Assembly: GCA_002238605.1 (NCBI GenBank)
Contig: MPMR01000016.1
Span: forward strand, 20,501 to 84,500
Length of the DNA stretch: 64,000 bases
Direction: 5' to 3'
Source: BD2-11 clade cluster bacterium bin43
GTDB lineage: Bacteria; Gemmatimonadota; Gemmatimonadetes; Longimicrobiales; Gaopeijiaceae
Below are positions 17,034-25,948 of this stretch, piece after piece. Made by a program: the position numbers and the translations under genes. Position 1 is the first letter of the stretch. Each line of letters starts with the position of its first letter. Under the pieces are notes generated by a model. That model saw only the letters and a program-made list of their open reading frames with translations, did no database searches and was not told the origin of the DNA.

Positions 17034-18362
17034 ATGAAGAACCGAAACATCAAGGCCTGGGTCGCACCCCTTCTGGCCGCGTTCGCGCTCGGAGGCTGCG
17101 ACATCCTGGACGTCAACAATCCCAACAGCCTGGTGGAGGAGGACATCCGCTCCGAAGCCGCCGCCGCCGCCGTCGTCAACGGCGCGCTCACCCTCGTTTC
17201 GTCGTCTGTATCCCAGTCGTGGCAGCCGTATCTGGTCGCTTCCGACGAGATGCGCTGGATCGGATCCAGGGACGCCTGGCTCTCGCTTGATCTGGGCTTC
17301 GTGTCCGATCCGCTGAACGAGTTCATCGACGGCCCGTTCCCGGCAATGGGACAGGGGCGGTGGATGAGCGACGAAGCCATCGAAATCCTTACCGAACACC
17401 ATTCGAACAACCCCTCCACCGCGATCAAGACCGATCTGGCCCGGGCCTACCTGTACTCGGGCATCATGTACATGGTGATCGGCGAGATTCAGGAGGACTT
17501 CGCGTTCTCGGACAAGACCGAGAGCGGAGCGCCTATCGGTGCCGAGAATATGTATCAGGTCCTGGACGGGGCGATCGAGAGGTTTTCGACCGCCATTTCC
17601 GGCTTCAACGAAGTCGGAGCCACCGACATGGCCATCCAGGCCAAGGCCCTGCGCGCCCGCGCCCGGCAATCCCGGGCGATCTGGGACGTGATCAACCCGT
17701 CGCCCTCGGGGGACGGGCTGGCGTCTTCGGCCGAGGCGGGGGCGGACGCGAACGACGTGCTTGCGAACGTCGCCGCGGACTGGACCTACAACCTGACGTT
17801 CTCGAGCGCCAGCCGGTCCAACTCCATGGCCTCCTGGGTCAACGACCGCAAGGAGAACCAGATCGACCTGTCGATCGCGACGGTGGATGACCAGAACGAC
17901 ATCAACGGCATCGCGCTGCAGGATCCCATCGACGGCGTCGATGATCCGGCGGTCATCAAGTGGCTGAACCAGTGGAAGGGCGGCAGCTACCTGAACAAGG
18001 GCGGCATCTATCCGCCCCTCACGCTGGCCTCGGCCCGGATGATGCACCTGATTCTGGCGGAGAACGCGCTCAAGAGCATGGATTCGAGTGCGTTCACCAC
18101 TCACATCAACCACATCCGCGCGCTGGACGGCCTGACGCCCTACAGCGGTCAGATCTCCGAGATGGAGATGCTCCAGCACACGCGCCGCGTCAACGTGATG
18201 CTGCAGGGCCTGCGCCTTGCGGACATGTACCGCTGGGGACTCAAGGACCCGAAGTGGCAGGGCGCCTCCGCCGCCTCGTCGGCACCCGGCACCATGCTCC
18301 CGATCTCGATCATCGAAATCAGGGCCAACTGCCACCTGAACGGACTGGGTTGCGGCGGCTGA
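17034..18362 (+). CDS. SusD/RagB-type surface lipoprotein
   Basis: 442 residues. A lipobox ALGGC puts the lipidated cysteine at residue 22 (N-terminus MKNRNIKAWV, then a short hydrophobic stretch). DILDVNNPNSLVEEDI right after the cysteine is the classic SusD opening. The rest is helical TPR-like sequence (TDLARAYLYSGIMYMVIGEI, AIQAKALRARARQSRA) as expected for the substrate-binding lid of a SusC transporter. AGGAGAG precedes the ATG, 16 nt after the receptor stop, so the two genes are one operon. It is somewhat shorter than Bacteroides SusD proteins (about 500-600), consistent with a reduced ligand-binding part. Confidence 0.92.
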   Translation: MKNRNIKAWVAPLLAAFALGGCDILDVNNPNSLVEEDIRSEAAAAAVVNGALTLVSSSVSQSWQPYLVASDEMRWIGSRDAWLSLDLGFVSDPLNEFIDGPFPAMGQGRWMSDEAIEILTEHHSNNPSTAIKTDLARAYLYSGIMYMVIGEIQEDFAFSDKTESGAPIGAENMYQVLDGAIERFSTAISGFNEVGATDMAIQAKALRARARQSRAIWDVINPSPSGDGLASSAEAGADANDVLANVAADWTYNLTFSSASRSNSMASWVNDRKENQIDLSIATVDDQNDINGIALQDPIDGVDDPAVIKWLNQWKGGSYLNKGGIYPPLTLASARMMHLILAENALKSMDSSAFTTHINHIRALDGLTPYSGQISEMEMLQHTRRVNVMLQGLRLADMYRWGLKDPKWQGASAASSAPGTMLPISIIEIRANCHLNGLGCGG

Positions 18363-18371
18363 GACAAGGTT

Positions 18372-18400
18372 GGGGGTACCCTCGCTTTGAGGGTGCCCCC
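18372..18400 (+). terminator. Terminator-like hairpin after the SusD gene
   Basis: A 12-bp stem (GGGGGTACCCTC with GAGGGTGCCCCC, one G-U pair) closes a GCTTT loop. There is no long U-run after it, so it may act as a transcription attenuator or mRNA-end stabiliser rather than a full terminator. Confidence 0.65.
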
Positions 18401-18420
18401 GCCGTTTCGGCCTTTCGCCT

Positions 18421-18879
18421 GTGTCACAAGTGGCCGTGAATCGCGCATCCGCCGTGAAGGGGCTGCTGGTCGCCGTCGCCCTGCTCGCGACGTCCGGTTG
18501 CGAAATCTTCGACGACCCGACCCCTCGCAACATCTTTTTCGAGATGAACGGCGAGGCGGGCCAGCAGGTACGCGTCATCTACTCGACGCAGTTCGTGGCC
18601 GGCGTCAACGAGTTTGGAGTCACCAGGGTCCAGGTCGTCAGGTCGGACACGATCCTTCACGAAGTCCCGTTCACCCGGGCGATCGACATCTCGATCGACC
18701 GGCGCTGGTTCGTGCAGGCGGAGTCTCTGGGCTCCGACACGCTCGAAGTGCACGTGGTCGTCGACGTGGACGACCGCAACCTGGTAAACGAGGCCGGTGG
18801 AATATTCCCCGGTGATCCCTGGCATTTCGTCTATGCCTTCAACCAGCTTCTGACACGTGATCTCGATGTGGCGTTCTGA
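18421..18879 (+). CDS. Putative lipoprotein of unknown function
   Basis: 152 residues with no family I recognise. The N-terminus has a basic stretch, a hydrophobic run and the lipobox LLATSGC (lipidated Cys about 27), so it should be a lipoprotein. The mature part is beta-rich and acidic (VRVIYSTQFVAGVNEFGV, DTLEVHVVVDVDDRNLV). Three GTG codons (18421, 18430, 18436) could start it, and the first is given. It lies downstream of the SusC/SusD pair behind a hairpin and overlaps the next lipoprotein gene, so an accessory role in the same outer-membrane system is plausible but unproven. Confidence 0.7.
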   Translation: MSQVAVNRASAVKGLLVAVALLATSGCEIFDDPTPRNIFFEMNGEAGQQVRVIYSTQFVAGVNEFGVTRVQVVRSDTILHEVPFTRAIDISIDRRWFVQAESLGSDTLEVHVVVDVDDRNLVNEAGGIFPGDPWHFVYAFNQLLTRDLDVAF

Positions 18880-19387
18880 TCCGTTGGGCGCGCTGCGCCG
18901 CATGCTGTTCGCGGCTCTGCTTTGTGTTTTGCCGCTCGCCTCCGGCTGCTACACCTACCGTCTGGTGGAGGAGGCGCCGGTCGGCTCCGTGGCCCGGCTG
19001 CGTGTGCCGATCCAGTCCGCGATCGTGGATCCCAACTCGCCGCCGGAGACGGTGGCCATAGAGGGGCTGATCATCAGCTTCGGGGACACGGTCTTTTTTG
19101 AAGCCAGCAGCCGGCAGGTCATCGGTGCGTTCCGCGAAGTCGTGCAGTATGACACCCTGCAGGTGGCCCGCGACGGTCTCGCGAGCATCGAGGTGCGCGA
19201 GTTCTCGAGGACGCGGAGCGTTGTGCTCGGTGTCGCCGTGGCTGCGGGAACCGCGGGCCTGGCCCTTGCCGCGCTCGGCGTCGAGGGCGGGGAGGCCGGC
19301 GAGCGACCCGGCGAGGGAGGAACGCAGAGCTTCACCGCGGGCCTCGCCGTCGGAGTGGCTGCGATCGGGAGGTTATTCGGACGCTAG
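18866..19387 (+). CDS. Putative lipoprotein of unknown function
   Basis: 173 residues from ATG 18866 (an in-frame GTG at 18857 is also possible). The N-terminus MWRSDPLGALRRMLFAALLC runs into a lipobox LPLASGC with Cys28. The mature domain contains several short beta-strand-like segments (SVARLRVPIQSAIVDPNS, VAIEGLIISFGDTVFFE) and ends in a glycine/alanine-rich hydrophobic stretch (VVLGVAVAAGTAGLALAALG). That stretch could be a membrane hairpin. It overlaps the preceding lipoprotein gene by 14 nt, indicating coupling. No function can be named. Confidence 0.7.
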   Translation: MWRSDPLGALRRMLFAALLCVLPLASGCYTYRLVEEAPVGSVARLRVPIQSAIVDPNSPPETVAIEGLIISFGDTVFFEASSRQVIGAFREVVQYDTLQVARDGLASIEVREFSRTRSVVLGVAVAAGTAGLALAALGVEGGEAGERPGEGGTQSFTAGLAVGVAAIGRLFGR

Positions 19388-19518
19388 CGGACCCCCGGCC
19401 TTCACGGATGAATCGGGTCGCGTTAGCTTTTCATGCTGCACGGGGGATGCCTCCCCTGTGGCGCAACCGATACGCATCGATAACACTTCTCGGCTGAACA
19501 GCGCCTGAGGGGGTGGAC

Positions 19519-19869
19519 ATGGCCGATCTGCTGCAGGAACTCGACAGGGAGCATGCGCGCACTGATCTTCCGGCCTTCGCGGCGGGCGACACGGTACGCG
19601 TGCGCTACCGGGTTCGCGAGGGCCGCAAGGAGCGCATTCAGGTCTTCGAAGGCGTGTGCATCGCCCGGCGTGGCGGAGGCATGGGCGAGACCTTCATGGT
19701 GCGCAAGATCTCCGGGGGGATCGGCGTGGAGCGCATCTTCCCCTACCTGTCGCCGTGGATCGAGGGTGTCGACGTGGTGCGGCGCGGGCGGGTGAGACGG
19801 GCGAAGCTCTACTACCTGCGCGGCTTGCGCGGGAAAGCGGCGCGCATCCCGGAGAAGCGGACCCGTTGA
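19519..19869 (+). CDS. rplS: 50S ribosomal protein L19
   Basis: 116 residues from ATG 19519, preferred over the in-frame GTG 19513 because GAGGGGG lies at the right distance. L19 signatures: [40 protein letters not shown] and [19 protein letters not shown], followed by [18 protein letters not shown]. It sits at the 30S-50S interface. Its normal neighbour trmD ends 5.9 kb upstream. The SusC/SusD cluster lies between, so this gene probably has its own promoter in 19388-19512, although none could be picked. Confidence 0.97.
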   Translation: MADLLQELDREHARTDLPAFAAGDTVRVRYRVREGRKERIQVFEGVCIARRGGGMGETFMVRKISGGIGVERIFPYLSPWIEGVDVVRRGRVRRAKLYYLRGLRGKAARIPEKRTR

Positions 19870-19882
19870 CCCCATACCGGCG

Positions 19883-20530
19883 ATGACGCCGGGACAGAAC
19901 GTTGATTCGCGGCTCCGGATCCCGCTCGACTACGAGCGCGGGTTCTGGAGCCGCGGTCTTGTCGGGGTCGCCGGCGTGGACGAAGCGGGTCGCGGGCCGC
20001 TGGCAGGTCCGGTGGTGGCCGCCGCCGTGGTGTTGTCCCGGGGGGTCGGCGTGGAGGGCGCGGACGACTCCAAGCGGGTTTCGCGCGAGGAACGGGAAGA
20101 GGTGGCGCGGCGGATCCGGGAGCAGGCCGTCGCCGTCGCCGTGGGGGCCGCCTCGGCGCGCGAGATCGACGAGATCAACATCCTGCGGGCGACGGGGCGC
20201 GCCATGGAACGGGCGATCCGCCGGCTCCCCCGGGAGCCCGACCACGTCGTGGTGGACGGTCTGCGGATGCGGGACCTCGCCTGCGAGCACGAGGCGGTGG
20301 TCGGCGGGGACGCGCTGGTGCACTCGATCGCCTGCGCCTCGATCGTTGCCAAGGTGTGCCGCGATCGCCTCATGACCCGCCTCGCGCCCCGCTATCCGGA
20401 GTACGGCTGGGAACGAAACATGGGGTACGGCACGGAGGAGCACCGCGCCGCCCTGCGGCGCCTCGGCCCCACGCCCCATCATCGCCTGACCTTCGGGCTC
20501 GAGCAGCTGGAGCTGGCGGTCCGTGGATGA
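19883..20530 (+). CDS. rnhB: Ribonuclease HII
   Basis: 215 residues. It removes RNA from RNA-DNA hybrids and misincorporated ribonucleotides. [20 protein letters not shown] carries the catalytic Asp33-Glu34. The [10 protein letters not shown] stretch, [12 protein letters not shown] and [18 protein letters not shown] carry the other metal ligands and basic residues, and [11 protein letters not shown] is the C-terminal family motif. It lies 13 nt after rplS, the common rplS-rnhB pairing. Confidence 0.96.
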   Translation: MTPGQNVDSRLRIPLDYERGFWSRGLVGVAGVDEAGRGPLAGPVVAAAVVLSRGVGVEGADDSKRVSREEREEVARRIREQAVAVAVGAASAREIDEINILRATGRAMERAIRRLPREPDHVVVDGLRMRDLACEHEAVVGGDALVHSIACASIVAKVCRDRLMTRLAPRYPEYGWERNMGYGTEEHRAALRRLGPTPHHRLTFGLEQLELAVRG

Positions 20531-20664
20531 ATCCGCGCGAGCACGGAGCGCCGGCTCGAATGTTGGCGGGAGTTCGCTCCCGGGCTGCTCGGGATGGCGG
20601 GAGAGGCGAGAGGACGCGGAGCCGGGCGTTCCGGCGTAGATGGCTCGGAAGAGGGGCTGCCCTG

Positions 20665-20670
20665 TATAAT
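20665..20670 (+). promoter_or_regulatory. Consensus -10 box for the tRNA-Lys gene
   Basis: A perfect TATAAT, striking in this GC-rich DNA, ends seven bases before the tRNA 5' end. A start at about 20677-20678 would give almost no 5' leader. The -35 region (around 20641-20647, TGGCTCG) is poor. Confidence 0.6.
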
Positions 20671-20677
20671 TGCGGTC

Positions 20678-20750
<73 letters not shown>

Positions 20751-20815
20751 TCGGAAAACGGGCCGCGCGGACGCTGGCGCGGTCGGACTGACAGGCAAGA
20801 AAGGGGGAACGACGG

Positions 20816-21826
20816 ATGGCGATGGCCGCGCCCAACCGGAGAAGGAGGCCGCACGGCGGCGTGTGGACCGGGCTCGCGGGTCTGGCGCTGACCGGGGTGG
20901 CGGGATTGCTGTTTCTCAGCTTCCGGGAACCCCCGCTGCCGGAGCTGGCGCCCATCGAGGTTGGCTGGGAGCCGGTGCTCCCGGTTCAGGGCCATCTCTT
21001 CCTCATCCGCGTGGCGGCGCCGGGGGTGGACGGGTTGGTGTCGGCCACGGGCGAGGCCGGGGGCGAGGAGCTGCACTTCCAGTCGGCCGGCCCTGTGCCT
21101 GCGACCAACGGAGCGGCATCCGCAGAGGAGCCAACATCCGCAGACGAGGCAACACCCGCCCACACGGTGCTGGCGAGCCTGGCGCCGGTGCCCATCGGGG
21201 CCACGGATTCCATCGACGCGTGGGTGACGGCGAGCTACGCGGACGGCCGCACCCAGACCGATTCGGTGCGCATCGCGATCGTGGAGGGCGAGTACGAGCA
21301 CGAGCGCTTGACGGTGGCGCCGCGCTTCGGGTCGCCGCTCAACGAGGAGGACCAGGCGCGGCTGCGGCAAGATCAGGCCAAGGCCAACCAGGTGGCGCGG
21401 GAGGCACACGCCGCGCCCAGACTCTGGAGCCCCGAGGTGGTGTTGCCGCGCGACTCCCGCGTGACCAGTGGCTTCGGCAACGGCCGCGAGTTCAACGGGC
21501 AGATCTCCAGCCGGCACATGGGGCTCGACCTGGCCGGGCTGCCCGGGGACACCGTGCGGGCCGCCGCCGACGGGGTGGTGGCGCTGGTGGACGGCTTTCT
21601 GCTCGCCGGCAACATCGTTTACCTGAACCACGGCGGCGGGCTGCTGAGCGGCTACTTCCACCTGAGCGAGCAACTGGTGGCAACCGGCGATACCGTCAAG
21701 GCCGGAACCCCCATCGGACGGGTGGGCGCCACCGGCCGGGTCACCGGCCCGCACCTGCACTGGGTGGTGCGCTACGGCACGACCAGCGTCGATCCCCGAA
21801 GCCTGCTGGCGTTGTCCGGGAATTGA
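20816..21826 (+). CDS. M23-family (LytM-like) metallopeptidase, membrane-anchored
   Basis: 336 residues. An N-terminal signal anchor (about 16-36, WTGLAGLALTGVAGLLFLSF) is followed by about 180 residues of beta-rich linker domain, then the peptidase M23 domain (about 215-335). The metal site is visible as His234/Asp238 in RHMGLDLAG and His313/His315 in GPHLHWVVRY, with NIVYLNHGGGLLSGYFHL between. Such proteins cut peptidoglycan cross-bridges or, if inactive, activate amidases. Here all motif histidines are present. The stop codon overlaps the TTG start of the next gene by 4 nt. Confidence 0.9.
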   Translation: MAMAAPNRRRRPHGGVWTGLAGLALTGVAGLLFLSFREPPLPELAPIEVGWEPVLPVQGHLFLIRVAAPGVDGLVSATGEAGGEELHFQSAGPVPATNGAASAEEPTSADEATPAHTVLASLAPVPIGATDSIDAWVTASYADGRTQTDSVRIAIVEGEYEHERLTVAPRFGSPLNEEDQARLRQDQAKANQVAREAHAAPRLWSPEVVLPRDSRVTSGFGNGREFNGQISSRHMGLDLAGLPGDTVRAAADGVVALVDGFLLAGNIVYLNHGGGLLSGYFHLSEQLVATGDTVKAGTPIGRVGATGRVTGPHLHWVVRYGTTSVDPRSLLALSGN

Positions 21827-22959
21827 AGAACCCCGACGTGGTCGTCGCCGGCGCCGGCATCATGGGTGCCTCCTGCGCCTGGCACCTGGCCCGCCGCGGC
21901 CTGCGCGTGCTGGTGGCCGAGATGGACGTGGCGCCCGCGATGGGCTCCACCGGCAGGAGCGCTGCGGGCGTGCGGGTACAGTTCACAACCGCCGCGAACA
22001 TCGAGCTTTCCATGTACTCCCTCCCCGTGTATCGGGAGTTTCCGGAGCGTCATGGACACGAGGTCGGCTACCGGGACATCGGTTACCTGCTTCTGGTCCC
22101 GCACGACAAGTGGGAGCGGCACCTGGAGTCGGTCGCGCTGCAGGAGAGGCTGGGCGCCCCCGTGGAGGTGGTCGATCCGATCGAGGCCCAGCGCTACGTG
22201 GACTTCGAGACGGACGGGCTGGCGGGAACGACCTACGGGCCGTGGGACGGGGTGATCGACCCGCACATGGCCACGCACGCCTGGGTGGCGATGGGCCGCG
22301 AGCTGGGGGTGCGCTACCGGTTCTCCTCCCCCGTGACCGGGGTGAGGGCGGAAGGAACAGGGTGGAGGGTCGGGTGCGGCGGGGAGACCTTGTCGTGCGC
22401 GCACTTCGTGAACGCCGCGGGCGCCTGGTCGGGCGCCGTCGCCGAGCTGGCCGGGCTGAATGTGCCGGTGGGCCCCAAGCGCATCAACATCTTTCTCAGC
22501 GCGCCCGTGCGCGACACCCGCACCTATCCCCTCACCATCGACCTCGCCACCGGCGTATATCTGCGCAGCGAAGGCGACCGCGTTCTTTTCGGCCTGGACG
22601 ACCTCACCCAGGCATACGGCTTCACCGAGGGGGTGAACTGGGACTGGCTCGAGCATGTCTTCCTCACGGGCGTCGAGCGCTTCCCCTGGTGGGAGGACCT
22701 CGGCGTCGACCGCCGGGGGAGCTGGTGGGGGTACTACGGGGTCACTCCGGACAACAGCCCCATCATCGGCTTCAACCCGGGGGCCCGCGGCTGGATCGAC
22801 GCGTGCGGCTTCTCCGGGCACGGGATCATGCACGCCCCGGCCACCGGATGCGCGGTGTCGGAGCTCATCGCGGACGGCGAAGCGCATACCGTCGACGTGA
22901 GCGCCTTCCGCCACGATCGCTTCGGCGAGGACATCCCCGTCGAGGCCAACATCTTTTGA
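21823..22959 (+). CDS. FAD-dependent oxidoreductase of the DAO (glycine/D-amino-acid oxidase) family
   Basis: 378 residues from TTG 21823 (TTGA overlap with the M23 gene stop). A GTG at 21838 is an alternative. The N-terminal DVVVAGAGIMGASCAWHLAR is the FAD-binding Rossmann motif. GSTGRSAAGVRVQF is the second FAD contact typical of sarcosine oxidase/DAO proteins, and GYYGVTPDNSPIIGF with CGFSGHGIMHAPATG is the C-terminal FAD-binding segment. Members oxidise secondary or D-amino acids, releasing imine and H2O2 or passing electrons to quinones. The substrate is unknown. No signal peptide is seen, so it is cytoplasmic. Confidence 0.9.
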   Translation: MKNPDVVVAGAGIMGASCAWHLARRGLRVLVAEMDVAPAMGSTGRSAAGVRVQFTTAANIELSMYSLPVYREFPERHGHEVGYRDIGYLLLVPHDKWERHLESVALQERLGAPVEVVDPIEAQRYVDFETDGLAGTTYGPWDGVIDPHMATHAWVAMGRELGVRYRFSSPVTGVRAEGTGWRVGCGGETLSCAHFVNAAGAWSGAVAELAGLNVPVGPKRINIFLSAPVRDTRTYPLTIDLATGVYLRSEGDRVLFGLDDLTQAYGFTEGVNWDWLEHVFLTGVERFPWWEDLGVDRRGSWWGYYGVTPDNSPIIGFNPGARGWIDACGFSGHGIMHAPATGCAVSELIADGEAHTVDVSAFRHDRFGEDIPVEANIF

Positions 22960-23024
22960 GGGCAGGGAAGGGGCCGTACATTTCCCGGCGGCGGATTCCC
23001 CCGCCACAATCAACGGGAGAGGAA

Positions 23025-24281
23025 GTGAAACCAACGGTTCGGTGGCTCCAGAGCGCGCTCGCGATCCTCCCGTTGCTGCTGACCGCACCGGCCAGCGCCC
23101 AGGATGCCGAAGCGGCGCCGGGCACGGGCAGCGTCTTCGGCCGCATCGTCGACCAGGACACCTTCCAGCCGGTTGCGGGGGTGATGGTCCGCATCAGGGT
23201 TCCGGACGGAGTGCTGCAGGAGATCTCCGGCGAGAACGGCACCTTTCTCGTGGAAGACGTCCCCGTGGGCGAGCGCGTGGTGGTGCTGGAGCACATCGCC
23301 TACGGAGAGTACGCCCAGCATGTGGGCGTCGAGCAGGGAAGGGACCTGAGGATCGAGGCGTTCATGTCGCCGCGCGCCATCCAGTTCCAGCCCGTCGTGG
23401 TCGAGGCGCTCAGCGAAGTCGAGCGCCGCCGCCTCACGTCCGGATTCAGCGTCAACGAGATTCCCGCGGAGGAAATCGAGCAGGCAGCCCGGACCGGCCA
23501 GCACCTGGGGGATTTGCTGCGCGGCGGCATGTCCGGCATACGCGTCCGCGGCGCCTCCAGGGGCGGTGACCGGCTGTGCGTGGAGTACCGGCGCAGCGGA
23601 GCCGGCGAGTGCGACGAGATCGCCGTGTATCTGGACGGGGTGGCGGTGGCGGATCCCGGGCAGATCTATTCGAGTCTCTCCCTGGACGATCTCGAACGTG
23701 TCGAGGTCCTCTCGCCTCTGGAGGCCGTGATCCGCTACGGCGACCGAGGCGCGCGCGGAGCCCTCCTGATCGAGTCCCGGTTGGCGCGGCTTCCGGAGCG
23801 GCAAAACCCGTTCCGCAGCTCGTCCAGGCGAGCCTACGACTGGTCGCTGGAGGAGGAGTCGCACCCGTCGGCGAAGGTCTTCGGGAGCACGGTTCTCGCC
23901 AACGCGCTGGGCGTGGGACTCGGGTACCTGACCCTGAAGCAATGCGTGGGGATGGCATCCTCCGAGCACGGCACGCAGTTTGACACTCAGTGCGGAGCGC
24001 TGACGACGATGGCGACGGGCGTGTTCGCGCTGAGCCTGCCCGGCGCCGCCGGCAGCCTGGCCGCGACGCGCTCCGGGAGCACGCAGCGATCGCGCGGGCG
24101 CTTCTTTCACGTCGCGATGGCCGGACTGATCTCGACGACCGCGGGATACGTGATGCTGATGCACGGCGAGGATCCGGAGTATGACAGCCACGCCCTCCGG
24201 ATCGGCGGCGTCGTCACGATGACGGTGGGCACGCCGTTGCTGCTGACCCTTTCCGACCGCTTCTTCCGATCCAGCCGCTGA
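23025..24281 (+). CDS. Exported carboxypeptidase-regulatory-like plus TonB-plug protein without a barrel
   Basis: 418 residues from GTG 23025, preceded by GGGAGAGGAA. A signal peptide (to about 26, ASAQ) is followed by a CarboxypepD_reg-like domain (about 35-110, GSVFGRIVDQDTFQPVAGV) and a region like a TonB-dependent-receptor plug (about 150-245, with GQHLGDLLRGGMSGIRVRG and DEIAVYLDGVAVADPG). In place of a 22-strand barrel the last 160 residues hold hydrophobic segments (LANALGVGLGYLTL, TMATGVFALSLPGAAGSLAA, VAMAGLISTTAGYVMLM). This architecture is unusual for a receptor, and the role is unknown. The frame upstream of 23025 is the shadow of the oxidoreductase gene. Confidence 0.8.
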   Translation: MKPTVRWLQSALAILPLLLTAPASAQDAEAAPGTGSVFGRIVDQDTFQPVAGVMVRIRVPDGVLQEISGENGTFLVEDVPVGERVVVLEHIAYGEYAQHVGVEQGRDLRIEAFMSPRAIQFQPVVVEALSEVERRRLTSGFSVNEIPAEEIEQAARTGQHLGDLLRGGMSGIRVRGASRGGDRLCVEYRRSGAGECDEIAVYLDGVAVADPGQIYSSLSLDDLERVEVLSPLEAVIRYGDRGARGALLIESRLARLPERQNPFRSSSRRAYDWSLEEESHPSAKVFGSTVLANALGVGLGYLTLKQCVGMASSEHGTQFDTQCGALTTMATGVFALSLPGAAGSLAATRSGSTQRSRGRFFHVAMAGLISTTAGYVMLMHGEDPEYDSHALRIGGVVTMTVGTPLLLTLSDRFFRSSR

Positions 24282-24286
24282 GGCCC

Positions 24287-25885
24287 ATGAATCGCTTCTC
24301 GATCCGCCGCGCGCTCGTCTGGCTGGCTGCGGCCGTCCTGCCTGCGGGCGCTGAGGCCCAGTCCATAGCCCTGTCCGAGGCCACCATCGCCGACATCAAC
24401 GCGGCCTTCGACGCGGGCTCGCTCACCTCGGAGGGGCTGGTCGAACTCTACCTGGCGCGCATCGAGGCGTACGACGCCCGGGGGCCGAGGCTCAACGCCA
24501 TCCTGACGCTCAACCCGCGGGCGCTCGAGACGGCGCGGGCGCTGGACGAAGAGCGACGGAGCCAGGGGCCTCGCTCCCTCCTGCACGGCATCCCGGTGCT
24601 GCTCAAGGACAACGTTGACACCGACGACATGCCGACCACCGCGGGCTCGCTCCTGCTGAAGGGCTCCGTCCCGCCCGACGACGCCTTCATCGTGCAGAAG
24701 CTGCGCGACGCTGGCGCCATCATCCTGGCGAAGGTCAACATGAGCGAGTTCGCCTCCGGGGTGCAGCTCAGTTCCGTCGGCGGCCCGATGCGGAATCCGC
24801 ACGACCTGACCCGCAACCCGTCCGGCTCCTCCGGCGGGACCGGCGTGGCTGTCGCCGCGTCGTACGGGCAGCTCGGGATCGGCACCGACACCGGAGGCTC
24901 CGTGCGTGGCCCCTCCACCGCCAACGGCATCGCCGGGCTCAAGCCCACCCACGGGCTGCTCAGCCGCGACGGCATCGTGCCCCTCGCGCTCTCCTTCGAC
25001 ACGGCCGGTCCGATGGCGCGCCACGTCTACGACGTCGCGGCGATGATGAACGTGATGGTCGGCGTGGACCCCGCCGACGAGGCGACGGCGGCCAGCGAAG
25101 GCCGCTCCGAGACCGACTACACCGCCTTCCTGGACGCGGACGCGCTGGACGGAGCCCGCATCGGCGTCGCGCGCGACTTTCTCGGCTACGACGACGAGGT
25201 CGACTGGATCATCGAAGCGGGGCTGGAGGCCATGCGCGCCGCCGGGGCGACGGTGGTGGACGTACGCTACCCGCCATGGCTGCTCCAGGCCAAGGCGCAG
25301 TACTACCAGACCATCCGCTGGCGCGAGTTCAAGCCGCAGATCGAGGCGTACCTCGCCGACTTGGCGCCCGGGTATCCGCGCACGCTCGAGGAGATGATCG
25401 AGCGCGCCACGAAGATTCTCGCGGCGCCGCCGGAGGGCGGCGTGCCCAATCCCACACGCTGGCGCCTCTTCGAGCAGGAGCTGAACACCGGCACGCCCGA
25501 CGACTACCTGTACAGGGCGATGCGCGACCACGGTCTGCCGCTGGTGCGCGCGAACCTGGAGGGGCTGCTGGACGCCAACGACCTCGACGCCATCGTCTAC
25601 CCCACCTCCCCGACGCGGCCAGGCCAGGCAGGGGTGTACCGGGGTTCGTCGTCACCCAACCCTTCACCGTCCGCCACCAACCTCGCCAACCTGAGCGGGC
25701 TGCCCGACCTGATCGTGCCGGCCGGCTATACGAGCAACCGGCTGCCGGTCGGGATCTCGTTCTTCGGCCGGCCCTTCAGCGAAGCCCGTCTTTTTGCGCT
25801 GGGCTACGCCTTCGAGCAGGCGACCCGGGTGCGCCGCGATCCGGTGCACGCTCCGCCTCTGCCCGGGGAGATGATCCGGCGCTGA
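24287..25885 (+). CDS. Exported amidase (amidase-signature family)
   Basis: 532 residues. A signal peptide (MNRFSIRRALVWLAAAVLPA, cleavage near GAEAQ) precedes the amidase-signature domain. The Ser-cisSer-Lys triad is readable: Lys107 in VLLKDNVDT, cis-Ser181 in NPSGSSGGTG and nucleophile Ser205 in GTDTGGSVRGPS. Length is normal for the family. These enzymes hydrolyse amides, and exported members act on peptide amides or aryl amides. The substrate here is unknown. The gene starts 5 nt after the plug-protein gene and is probably in its operon. Confidence 0.92.
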   Translation: MNRFSIRRALVWLAAAVLPAGAEAQSIALSEATIADINAAFDAGSLTSEGLVELYLARIEAYDARGPRLNAILTLNPRALETARALDEERRSQGPRSLLHGIPVLLKDNVDTDDMPTTAGSLLLKGSVPPDDAFIVQKLRDAGAIILAKVNMSEFASGVQLSSVGGPMRNPHDLTRNPSGSSGGTGVAVAASYGQLGIGTDTGGSVRGPSTANGIAGLKPTHGLLSRDGIVPLALSFDTAGPMARHVYDVAAMMNVMVGVDPADEATAASEGRSETDYTAFLDADALDGARIGVARDFLGYDDEVDWIIEAGLEAMRAAGATVVDVRYPPWLLQAKAQYYQTIRWREFKPQIEAYLADLAPGYPRTLEEMIERATKILAAPPEGGVPNPTRWRLFEQELNTGTPDDYLYRAMRDHGLPLVRANLEGLLDANDLDAIVYPTSPTRPGQAGVYRGSSSPNPSPSATNLANLSGLPDLIVPAGYTSNRLPVGISFFGRPFSEARLFALGYAFEQATRVRRDPVHAPPLPGEMIRR

Positions 25886-25948
25886 GCGCCGCGTCACTGC
25901 CCCGGGGTCAACACCCACCCCACCCGGTTCCCCTTACCGTACCAGACC

